Source: a virus. Taken from it: a DNA stretch of 27,032 bases. The translations under genes and the position numbers were made by a program. Shown in pieces: positions 17,729 to 25,303 of this stretch; the first letter of the stretch is position 1, and each line of letters starts with the position of its first letter. The notes under the pieces are model-generated. The model made no database searches, was not told where the DNA came from, and was given only the letters and a program-made list of their open reading frames with translations. The stretch lies in the IMG/VR virus record IMGVR_UViG_3300035564_000063, positions 1 to 27,032 of that record. The stretch is one strand, 5' to 3'.

Positions 17729-18438
17729 CCGCTCCTGCCGATAACACTCCAGCGTCAATTATCGAGGACGCGTACTTTGACGCTGGACTCATTCAAGAGG
17801 GTCAGTCGCCTAACTCCGAGCAGCTTGCTACGGGAATGAGGAAGCTGACTGATCTTATTAACTACAAACAGACGAAGGGGTTAAGACTGTGGCTTAATTC
17901 GGATCTGACCGTGACGCTGACCGCGGGGACAGGGACTTACACTATTGGCCCTACGGGGACGATTGTGCAGGCAAAGCCAACCCGGATTGTGGATTGCTAT
18001 TACAGCGACAGCAACGGAATTCGCCGCCCGCTGATTCCGCTTAGTTGGAATGAATATGTTCGGCTGTCGCGGATCAACCAGACAGGTGCGCTTAATTCCT
18101 ATTTTGTGGACAAGCAAGCGACACTGCTGAGCGTGTTCTTCTGGTTGATTCCTGATGCCACTGCCGCCACTGGTACAGCCCACCCCATTATCCAGCAGCA
18201 AGTCACTAACTTCACCGGCCTCACCGACACAATGAACTTCCCGATTGAGTGGAGGATGTATCTGCGGTGGGGGCTGGCGGCTGACGTGTGCACCGGCCAG
18301 CCACAGCCAGTGATTGATCGCTGCACACAGTGGGCGACTTACTACGGCGACGCACTGGATGATTGGGACGTAGAGGATGCACCGACTCGCATTGCCCCCG
18401 ACTCCCGCTCCTCGCAAGGCTATGGAAGGTTCCGGTAA
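17725..18438 (+). CDS. P22 gp4-like head-completion / tail adaptor protein (237 aa)
   Basis: ATG 17725 overlaps the previous stop, so this start is preferred to one at 17692. The N-terminus ASIIEDAYFDAGLIQEGQSP, then ATGMRKLTDLINYKQTKGLRLW, is the characteristic helical pattern of gp4-type proteins, which bind the portal after packaging and build the neck. Later segments (PTRIVDCYYSDSNGIRRPLI, FPIEWRMYLRWGLAADVCTG) also fit. It is longer than P22 gp4 (about 166 residues). P22 gp4 has muramidase activity; I see no clear catalytic motif here. Confidence 0.78.
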   Translation: MTAPADNTPASIIEDAYFDAGLIQEGQSPNSEQLATGMRKLTDLINYKQTKGLRLWLNSDLTVTLTAGTGTYTIGPTGTIVQAKPTRIVDCYYSDSNGIRRPLIPLSWNEYVRLSRINQTGALNSYFVDKQATLLSVFFWLIPDATAATGTAHPIIQQQVTNFTGLTDTMNFPIEWRMYLRWGLAADVCTGQPQPVIDRCTQWATYYGDALDDWDVEDAPTRIAPDSRSSQGYGRFR

Positions 18439-19856
18439 TGGCACAGCAGCCAGGCCTTCCTCAGCGCCTACCCCTTGTTTTGCAGCCAGAAAATCGGCAA
18501 GAAGAAACAGACAAGGATGCGAAGCTGATAAATGGCTACATGGAGAAAGGAGTAAACCAAGGTGAGTATTGGCTTTACAAGCGGCCTGGCCTTCTCCAAA
18601 CTGGAGCTACTATCACTGGTAATGGTTACGGTGTTTATAACTGGCTTGGGGATATATACAGCATATTCGGACAGACCATTTATAAGAACGGTACAGCGAT
18701 TGCCGGCGGTGCGCCGAATGGAGCGCTGGATAACACTGGCGGCGTTTACCGTTTCAGTTCTTGTCTCGGAGCTACTCCGGCGCTGCAGTTTGGAAACGGA
18801 GTCGGCTCATATAACTACGATGGAAGCACACCATTTGCTGCTATCAGCGGTGCAAACTTTCCTGCGTCCGGACTGAAGAAAGGGTGGGCGTACTTAGATG
18901 GAACTACATATGTGGTCAACAGTGCTGCAAACATTAGGGGCTGTACTAACCTTAATGCTCCTACTGTTTGGACAGATGTTCTGAACACCATTACAGCGCA
19001 GATTGAGCCGGATGGCGGCATCTTTCTTAGCAAGCAGTTGGTGTATGTAGTTGCCTTTAAGCAGTGGACAACAGAGGTCTTCTATGACGCAGCAAACGCG
19101 ACTGGCAGTCCGCTTTCTCCTGTCCAAGGTGCAAAGATCAATTATGGTTGCGCTTCTCAGGACAGCGTGCAGGAGCTGGATGGTGTTTTGCTGTGGGCCG
19201 CTACGAACAGGTCGTCGGCGGTACAAGTAGTAATGATGGATTCGCTGAAGGTGCAGGTGGTTTCGACGAAGCCGATTGAGAGGATCTTAGGGGAAGCGGA
19301 CTTTTCGGCGGTTTACTCGCTGGGGATTAAGTACGAGGGGCATAGGTTCTACGTGCTGACGCTGAAGAATAATAACATCACGCTTGTTTATGATATGACG
19401 GATGGGCTGTGGAGTCAGTGGACAGATCCGAATGGGAACTATTTTAAGATTGTGTCGAGCACCTTTCTTGCGAATACGGGGAGGATACTGCAGCACGAGA
19501 CGAATGGGAAGCTTTATCTGATGGACTCGGAATACACTAACGACGACGGTAGTGTCATTACGGTGGATATGTATACTCCGAACTTCGATGCCGGCGTCAA
19601 GAATAAGAAGCATCTTACAAAGATGCGCTTCATCGGAGATCAAACGGCGGGGAGTATCCTGCAAGTGCGGTGCAATGATAATGACTATGATGCGACGAAG
19701 TGGACGAACTTTAGGAAGGTGGATCTTGGAGTGCGTGATCCGTATTTGACGAACTGTGGCTCCTTCCGCCGCCGTGCCCACCACTTCCGCCACACCGCCA
19801 ACACTCGCCTTCGCATCCAAGCAATCGAGTTGCAGATGGATGTGGGGACGCTTTAG
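18438..19856 (+). CDS. P22 gp10-like DNA stabilization / tail hub protein (472 aa)
   Basis: TAATG overlap sets the start at 18438. The length (472) and order after a gp4-like gene match P22 gp10, which plugs the portal below gp4 and carries the needle and tailspikes. Beta-propeller-like repeats are visible: NGYGVYNWLGDIYSIFGQTI, QFGNGVGSYNYDGSTPF, GWAYLDGTTYVVNSAANIRG, EGHRFYVLTLKNNNITLVYD and GKLYLMDSEYTNDDGSVITV. The C-terminus is RRRAHHFRHTANTRLRIQAI. It stabilises packaged DNA in the virion. The stop overlaps a GTG start. Confidence 0.82.
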   Translation: MAQQPGLPQRLPLVLQPENRQEETDKDAKLINGYMEKGVNQGEYWLYKRPGLLQTGATITGNGYGVYNWLGDIYSIFGQTIYKNGTAIAGGAPNGALDNTGGVYRFSSCLGATPALQFGNGVGSYNYDGSTPFAAISGANFPASGLKKGWAYLDGTTYVVNSAANIRGCTNLNAPTVWTDVLNTITAQIEPDGGIFLSKQLVYVVAFKQWTTEVFYDAANATGSPLSPVQGAKINYGCASQDSVQELDGVLLWAATNRSSAVQVVMMDSLKVQVVSTKPIERILGEADFSAVYSLGIKYEGHRFYVLTLKNNNITLVYDMTDGLWSQWTDPNGNYFKIVSSTFLANTGRILQHETNGKLYLMDSEYTNDDGSVITVDMYTPNFDAGVKNKKHLTKMRFIGDQTAGSILQVRCNDNDYDATKWTNFRKVDLGVRDPYLTNCGSFRRRAHHFRHTANTRLRIQAIELQMDVGTL

Positions 19857-20578
19857 TGGATTTCCTTGGCGCACTGATGGGGCTAGGCTTTCCTCCGGAT
19901 GGACTTCCGTTGAGTCCTCCACAGCAAAAGCTTATGTCAATTAACTCTATGCAAGCAACACCAGTTAAAGAGTCCGCCTTTCCGCCGCCCGTTCCCTTTT
20001 ATCCTTCTCAACGTCACGTTGCACTAGATTGGGAACCGGAGAAGTCAATTAGTACTGATGCTCTTACAAAGATTGCAGACGCACAGAAGCGAGCGGAAAA
20101 AACTGGTGTATTGACGCCAGAGCTTGGAAAGCACCTTCTTCCTATCGCGATGGTAGAAGGATGGGGAGAAGGAATGGGAGTTAAGGATACAAATGCTTTC
20201 TATGCCTCACGGCGGTTTGTGGATTCTCTGAGCAAAATGGGATTAGAAGAAGGGGTTGACTACACTAAGACGCTAGTGAAGGGGGAACCGCACATAATTC
20301 CTAATCCTCGTGGAGGTAATGCTCCTGCACTAGCCGCTGCTATCCTTGGAGAGAAGGCAAAGCTTAAAGGTGTCTCTACTGTAGCAGATGCAATCAAACG
20401 ATACAATGGAAAGGGAAAAGCTGTAGAAGAAGAAGGCAATCCTGGCGATCCTGACTATACAAGGACACCGGCTGACGTGAATGTCTACTGGAAGAAGGTG
20501 CAGGAAGCCAAGCGAATGCTTGAGCATCCGGCTAATGCCCCCTTTGTTGAAGCGTTCAATCGGAGATACCAGCAATGA
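19856..20578 (+). CDS. Possible lysozyme-like / transglycosylase virion protein (240 aa)
   Basis: GTG 19856 shares a base with the preceding TAG. Residues 85-230 resemble a goose-type lysozyme or lytic transglycosylase fold. GKHLLPIAMVEGWGEG carries a candidate catalytic Glu101; PALAAAILGEKAKLKG follows; VADAIKRYNGKGK at 177-188 matches the usual RYNG motif; and VYWKKVQEAKRMLEHP is the final helix. The first 60 residues are Pro-rich and may anchor it to the particle. A tail-linked peptidoglycan hydrolase would help DNA entry. No signal peptide is present, so host lysis is less likely. Family assignment is moderate. Confidence 0.55.
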   Translation: MDFLGALMGLGFPPDGLPLSPPQQKLMSINSMQATPVKESAFPPPVPFYPSQRHVALDWEPEKSISTDALTKIADAQKRAEKTGVLTPELGKHLLPIAMVEGWGEGMGVKDTNAFYASRRFVDSLSKMGLEEGVDYTKTLVKGEPHIIPNPRGGNAPALAAAILGEKAKLKGVSTVADAIKRYNGKGKAVEEEGNPGDPDYTRTPADVNVYWKKVQEAKRMLEHPANAPFVEAFNRRYQQ

Positions 20579-20898
20579 CAATGCGCGGGAGAGCAGATTA
20601 CCTAGAGTTGGGCGATTGGAACGCAGTCTGCTTTGAATGTGGCCGCAAGAGAAAAGCAAGCTACCTTGAGAAGAACTGGCAAGGATACTATGTCTGCCCA
20701 GAACATAACGAGCCGCGACAACCGCAAGACTTTGTCCGAAGCGTTGAGGATAACCAGTCGCCGCCGTGGGCACAGCCTATGCCGGCGGATTCCTTCGCGC
20801 AGACAGACTACATTGTGACAGAGAACTACGATTCACTGAATCCCTTTATTTACTTCCTCGAAACTGAAACCAGCTATCCACTGGAAACGGAGACTTAA
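20575..20898 (+). CDS. Small zinc-binding phage protein (107 aa)
   Basis: ATGA overlap with the upstream gene. Cys19-x2-Cys22 (CFEC) and Cys41-x2-His44 (CPEH) with RKRKASYLEKNWQGYYV between them make a clear zinc ribbon. The start RGRADYLELGDWNAVCFECG and the segment EPRQPQDFVRSVEDNQSPPW match a small protein common in phage tail regions, from memory. Its role is not known; it may be structural. The C-terminal 40 residues repeat ETET/SYPLETET-like acidic sequence and are probably flexible. Confidence 0.8.
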   Translation: MTMRGRADYLELGDWNAVCFECGRKRKASYLEKNWQGYYVCPEHNEPRQPQDFVRSVEDNQSPPWAQPMPADSFAQTDYIVTENYDSLNPFIYFLETETSYPLETET

Positions 20899-21969
20899 GT
20901 GCCAGTTAAAATTTCAGGACTTCCCTCGGCATCGGCGCTTACGGGAGCGGAAAGTGTGCCGATTGTGCAAGGCGGCGTTACGTCAAAGACGCTGATGAGT
21001 GCGATTGCTACATATGTGCAAGCAGCGCTTTCCTTTGTAACGGGCGCGCAGGTTCAAGCGCAGACTTATACATACTTTACAACGGGGGGGAGTTCGACTG
21101 CTTACACGCTGACGCCGACGCCCGCTCTTGGCGCACTAGCTACAGGGGATCGCTTTAGAGTGGCCTTTCACACTGCCGCCGGTGCGACGCCTACGCTTGC
21201 GGTTAGTGGATTGGCGGCGAAGAATCTGAAGTACAAAGATGCAACTGGCACGAAGCAGGCTGTTACATCTACACAGATCCCGAGTAACTGGATCTCGGAT
21301 GTAGAGTACGATGGAACGGATATGCTAGTAATGGATGTTCCGCCGGCGGCGGCTGCTATCCCACTTAGCACTGTGACGACAGCAGGTGACTTGATAGTTG
21401 GTACGGGTGCATCAGCTGTAGCACGCCTAGCTATGGGATCAGCATTGCAACAGCTACGGGTAAATGCAGGGGCGACTGCGCTGGAATTTGCCGCAGCAGG
21501 GGGTATAATAACTATCGGTACGCCACAACTTACAACTTCGGGAACAATCTGGACGTTTGCTAGTCTACCTTCCACAGCTAGGATGGTCGGATTGATTCTT
21601 AATCAATTTTCTACTAATGGCTCGTCTAACCCAATCGCGCAGATCGGGCCGGTTGGAGGTGTTGAAACGTCGGGCTATCTTGGTGCGTGCGGCTTTAATT
21701 CGACTAACGCTGCAGCGAGCGCGGGCGCTTTGCTGGCTAACTCAGTTACGAGCGCCACCATTCTTAATGGAATTGTCGTTTTCTTTCTTGAGAATAGTAC
21801 ATCAAATACGTGGGGATGGCTTACGTCGATGGGCGAGAGTGACGCAGCTATCGTGTTTAAAGGCGGTGGTATAAAGCCTCTTGCTGGTGCGCTGTCCAAG
21901 ATTGCGTTGACGCTCACCAACGGAACCGACGCTGGTGACCTAGGCGAAGTTAACTGCTTTTACTTGTAG
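20899..21969 (+). CDS. Tail fibre-like protein (356 aa)
   Basis: A GTG start at 20899 follows the previous TAA directly. The N-terminus VKISGLPSASALTGAESVPI, then VQGGVTSKTLMSAIATYV, is typical of fibre and receptor-binding proteins of podoviruses and siphoviruses, acting as the virion-attachment domain. A Gly/Ala/Thr-rich beta shaft follows (GDLIVGTGASAVARLAMGSA). The C-terminal 150 residues form a different beta domain (GTIWTFASLPSTARMVGLIL, WGWLTSMGESDAAIVFKGGG) likely to be the receptor-binding head. Host binding is inferred. Confidence 0.75.
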   Translation: MPVKISGLPSASALTGAESVPIVQGGVTSKTLMSAIATYVQAALSFVTGAQVQAQTYTYFTTGGSSTAYTLTPTPALGALATGDRFRVAFHTAAGATPTLAVSGLAAKNLKYKDATGTKQAVTSTQIPSNWISDVEYDGTDMLVMDVPPAAAAIPLSTVTTAGDLIVGTGASAVARLAMGSALQQLRVNAGATALEFAAAGGIITIGTPQLTTSGTIWTFASLPSTARMVGLILNQFSTNGSSNPIAQIGPVGGVETSGYLGACGFNSTNAAASAGALLANSVTSATILNGIVVFFLENSTSNTWGWLTSMGESDAAIVFKGGGIKPLAGALSKIALTLTNGTDAGDLGEVNCFYL

Positions 21970-21978
21970 GAGAAACAT

Positions 21979-22209
21979 ATGAACGAGGTTCGTGAGCTTG
22001 ATGTGATAACGGGGGAGTTGACTATCCGTGACTACACGCCGGCGGAGATTGCTAACTGTCAACATAGAGCCGCGCAAGAAGCTATTGACTTGGCAAACCA
22101 GCCAATTAGTCTAGATCAACAGGTCGCAGATCTTCACGCACAAGTGCAAGAGTTAAAAGCTATTCCCACTATTGCAGCGGGCCTCTCCGCCGCCGTAAAG
22201 GCTAGCTAA
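21979..22209 (+). CDS. Small fibre-associated protein (76 aa)
   Basis: TAGGAGAAACAT precedes ATG 21979. The product (MNEVRELDVITGELTIRDYT, then PAEIANCQHRAAQEAIDLAN) has a beta start and a helical, coiled-coil-like second half. It resembles the small proteins that sit just after fibre genes and act as fibre assembly helpers (for example those with an R-D-x-T-x-x-E motif). The context between two fibre-like genes supports this. A structural role cannot be excluded. Confidence 0.65.
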   Translation: MNEVRELDVITGELTIRDYTPAEIANCQHRAAQEAIDLANQPISLDQQVADLHAQVQELKAIPTIAAGLSAAVKAS

Positions 22210-22210
22210 C

Positions 22211-22585
22211 GTGGCCTTCTTTCAGCCGCCCCCTACTTACGCTGAGGTCGTTATCTACGATAAGGCAGCTAAGGATGCCGCTAGCCTTCTTCGCTCTGCA
22301 AAGTTCAACCCGCTCTGGCTTAACTGGTTCTTGAATCTAGTGAAGAATCTAAACCCTGCGGGAAGCGGATCGGTTACGAGTGTCTCAATCGCGGCGGCGA
22401 ATAATGGGATAGTAGCGTCAGTGGGAACGCCGACGACTACGCCAGCGTTGACACTTGGAATCGGTACACTACAGCCGGCGACTGGCTACAATGCAGTGGA
22501 TGGGAGTGCAGGAGTCTCCGGCTCTTTCGTAGCAGGCGTTAAAACAGTCACAGTGAAAAATGGTATTATTACTGCTATCGTGTAA
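22211..22585 (+). CDS. Short fibre-like protein (124 aa)
   Basis: GTG 22211 lies one base after the previous stop. The first 50 residues are helical with aromatic residues (LLRSAKFNPLWLNWFLNLVK). The rest is beta shaft sequence typical of tail fibres (SGSVTSVSIAAANNGIVASV, GTPTTTPALTLGIG, VKTVTVKNGIITAIV). The GSGSVTSV-type motif recurs in many fibre proteins. It may attach to the larger fibre or to the tail. A fragment of a larger fibre gene is the alternative. Confidence 0.65.
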   Translation: MAFFQPPPTYAEVVIYDKAAKDAASLLRSAKFNPLWLNWFLNLVKNLNPAGSGSVTSVSIAAANNGIVASVGTPTTTPALTLGIGTLQPATGYNAVDGSAGVSGSFVAGVKTVTVKNGIITAIV

Positions 22586-22594
22586 GGATTAACT

Positions 22595-24169
22595 ATGTCG
22601 ATAATGACTCCCTTTACTTTGCCCGATGGAACCACTTCTTCCTATGCGGGAGGCTTGGGCGATTACGTAGGGATGGCGACAGATAACTCGAACACAGGGA
22701 ATGGTTCGAGTATGGCGGCGTATTTGTGGGATAATCCTACAGGGGCGGCTCCCTACATCAGCGCTAATGGCACAACATGGGGAGATCTGCAAACTGCTGT
22801 TGGAACCTCTCCGTACTATTTAAACGCACTCGGCTCAAATGGGAGGCCGAATTATGGCACAAGTGGATTTATCGACAACAACAATGACAGGCCAGATGCT
22901 GCGCAGCAAGTAGGAAGTCAAATGTTTCGCGGCGCTGATGGCCAGATGCACCCAGCCACTTACAATCCTCAGTATGGGTGGGTCGCCAATTACAACACTG
23001 ACGTTGCGCCTTACCTGCACGAGAACAACAGTACGTTTGACCAGTTCGGCCCGCAGATTGCCCTCTCCCTTATGTCTATAGGTATGGGTATGCCGGCAGG
23101 AGGGACAGGAGAGGCGGCACTTGATAGTACTGCAATGTCTACGGCGGGCGCTAATGAAGCGTTTACGATAGATCCAACGACGCTGCAAAAGGTTCCCGCG
23201 AACATGAGCGTGCCGACTAGCTATGCTTCGCAGGCGGCGCAGAATCTAGCGAAGTTCACCGCTCCTGGTGGTATCTTCGGAATGGGCTATACGACTGGGA
23301 ATCAGATCGGCGATCGAGCAGCGCAAAGCGCTATTAAAGGAACCATCAACTCCGCTGTACAAGGCGGCGCTGATCCGTTAAAATCAGGGGCGCAAGCTGG
23401 CCTCAAATCAGGAGTAGCGAACGTGGCCGGATCTTTCTGGGATGCGCTAGGTGAAATATTTGGAGGAGGGGATACGAGTGGAGGAGGGGGAGCCGCCGCC
23501 TCGCCGCCGCCCTTTAGTATGGAAGGGCTTACTAATTCCTTTTATGGCGGCGGGAATACAGACTTCTCGGCGGCTCCTGCCTTTGGAAGTGATGTGATTA
23601 ATATATCTCCACAAGGTAGTTATGGCGGAGGCGGAGGCTTTGGTATGCCTTCTGCGCAACAAGTTGGCGGCGGACTGTCAGTGGGAAGTGGCATCTACGC
23701 GCTGATGCAGCAACAGAAGATGCGCCAGCTTGCACAGCAGATGATGCAACAGTCTGATCCTTGGGGCATGTCAGGGGGAAGAGGACAAGCGCAAACGCAG
23801 CTAATGTCACTGATGAATGACCCGAAGGGAGCGGCGGCAAATGATCCCGCGTTTCAACTGCGGATGCAGGCAGCACAACGAGCTAATGCTCCAATGGGTA
23901 CGGATAGTGGAGCTATGGCTACGGCAGCAGCAAATGCTTCGACGGACTGGTATAACCAGCGATTGCAGCAACTAGGCGGACTGGCGGGTGCTGGACAGAC
24001 TCCAGGTGCTGGGGCGCCGTACGCTATGCAAGGTGCGCAGAACGCGAATACCCTAGCTGGACAAGGACTTGCTAGTGTCGGTTACGGCGTTAACAGCATG
24101 ATGGGCGGCACTAACCAAGGCCTGCCTCCCCAAATCAAGCAGTGGTTCCAAAGCATGATGGGAGGCTAG
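22595..24169 (+). CDS. Probable internal virion (ejection) protein, Gly/Gln-rich (524 aa)
   Basis: Starts at ATG 22595 after GGATTAACT. The protein has an N-terminal Gly/Asn/Tyr-rich domain, a small-residue helix (ALSLMSIGMGMPAGGTGEAA), a Gly-rich linker (GGGDTSGGGGAAA) and a C-terminal Met/Gln-rich helical region (YALMQQQKMRQLAQQMMQQS) ending in KQWFQSMMGG. This pattern, with hydrophobic small-residue helices and Gln-rich coils downstream of fibre genes, is usual for podovirus ejection proteins that form a channel across the cell envelope. The specific family is not assigned. Confidence 0.6.
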   Translation: MSIMTPFTLPDGTTSSYAGGLGDYVGMATDNSNTGNGSSMAAYLWDNPTGAAPYISANGTTWGDLQTAVGTSPYYLNALGSNGRPNYGTSGFIDNNNDRPDAAQQVGSQMFRGADGQMHPATYNPQYGWVANYNTDVAPYLHENNSTFDQFGPQIALSLMSIGMGMPAGGTGEAALDSTAMSTAGANEAFTIDPTTLQKVPANMSVPTSYASQAAQNLAKFTAPGGIFGMGYTTGNQIGDRAAQSAIKGTINSAVQGGADPLKSGAQAGLKSGVANVAGSFWDALGEIFGGGDTSGGGGAAASPPPFSMEGLTNSFYGGGNTDFSAAPAFGSDVINISPQGSYGGGGGFGMPSAQQVGGGLSVGSGIYALMQQQKMRQLAQQMMQQSDPWGMSGGRGQAQTQLMSLMNDPKGAAANDPAFQLRMQAAQRANAPMGTDSGAMATAAANASTDWYNQRLQQLGGLAGAGQTPGAGAPYAMQGAQNANTLAGQGLASVGYGVNSMMGGTNQGLPPQIKQWFQSMMGG

Positions 24170-24170
24170 A

Positions 24171-25301
24171 GTGAGCGAACTCTTCGGAGCGCCCTCGGGG
24201 ATTATAGCGTCGGATGAGAATCTGAGGCAGAATCTGCACTCAGGGCTGCTGGCGCAAAAGACACTAGGGGAGATTGAACAGCAGCCGGCGGAGTTGGCGC
24301 TGAAACAGGCTCACGCGCGGCTGTTTGGGGCGGAGGCTTCGGAGAAGGAAGCGGCGGCGCAGCTCGCACAGCAAGCGCTGAAGCTGCAAGCTGACTTTGC
24401 CGCCGAGACCGCTGCGAGGCAGCAGATCATAACAGGCGTTCCCTCGACGCAAGGGCGCGAAGCAACTGTTGCAGACTTGCCACCAGGCGGACAAGCGCAT
24501 CAAGCTTCAGGAGCAGATCAGCTAGTGCAGTATGCTGACTTCTTGCAGCGTAAGCGTGCGCCTATTAGTATGATCGCTTCGGTGCAGAAGCAAATTGCTG
24601 ATATTCAAGAGAAGGAAGGAATTGCACACTACCGCGATTCGCAGGCGGCGAATGAACAGTTTAAGTTGACGCAAGCGAAGCTGAAGTCAATCGGCGGAAC
24701 GGCGGCTGCAGCAGCACAGAGTCCGCAGAATTACTTGTCGATTCTTGCTAATCCGCAGCAACGACAGTTCTTGCCGCCAGGCCTGACAGGAAATTACACT
24801 ATTGACAAGTCAATCCTTGAGGCGGTGTCGCAGAGCAGTATGGATGCGCACCAACAAGCTGAGCTGAAAAGGCAACAAGCGGAGGATAAGTCGAAGCAGG
24901 CTCTGCGAGCGGCAGAGCAGGGGCAGATCTCTGCACGTATCTCGCTGATGAAGGCGAGGGAAGATGCGCTGCAAGTCGCCGCCGACCTTAAGATTAAGTA
25001 CAATGGGGCCGGCTCGAAGGAGGCACAGGAAGCGATAAAGGCGCGGACAGAAGCTGCAAAGGCGAGGGTGTTTGCGGAACAACTGAAGTTCGCCCCGATG
25101 CTCCCCCTTGATCCGAAGTCTGTTAAGGATGGATCGCTGCACACGCTGAACGACAAGCGTATCGTGCGCGTCGTAGGCAGGGATGCTAACGGGATGCCGC
25201 AGTTGCAAGTGATCAGTCCTACAGAAGCAAAGCAGATGCGCGTGGATTCCATTAAAGCGGATAAGACAGGGGAAGAAGAAGTCCCTGTTAACGTGGAGTA
25301 A
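24171..25301 (+). CDS. Probable internal virion protein, coiled coil (376 aa)
   Basis: GTG 24171 follows the previous TAG by one base. Almost the whole sequence is Ala/Gln/Lys/Glu-rich helix with coiled-coil spacing (LRQNLHSGLLAQKTLGEIEQ, KEAAAQLAQQALKLQADFAA, QQAELKRQQAEDKSKQALRA). A small beta segment near the end reads DKRIVRVVGRDANGMPQLQV. There is no signal peptide or membrane span. Such proteins accompany large ejection proteins in podoviruses, for example T7 gp14/gp15/gp16 in role, not in sequence. The following gene starts two bases later. Confidence 0.6.
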   Translation: MSELFGAPSGIIASDENLRQNLHSGLLAQKTLGEIEQQPAELALKQAHARLFGAEASEKEAAAQLAQQALKLQADFAAETAARQQIITGVPSTQGREATVADLPPGGQAHQASGADQLVQYADFLQRKRAPISMIASVQKQIADIQEKEGIAHYRDSQAANEQFKLTQAKLKSIGGTAAAAAQSPQNYLSILANPQQRQFLPPGLTGNYTIDKSILEAVSQSSMDAHQQAELKRQQAEDKSKQALRAAEQGQISARISLMKAREDALQVAADLKIKYNGAGSKEAQEAIKARTEAAKARVFAEQLKFAPMLPLDPKSVKDGSLHTLNDKRIVRVVGRDANGMPQLQVISPTEAKQMRVDSIKADKTGEEEVPVNVE

Positions 25302-25303
25302 TT

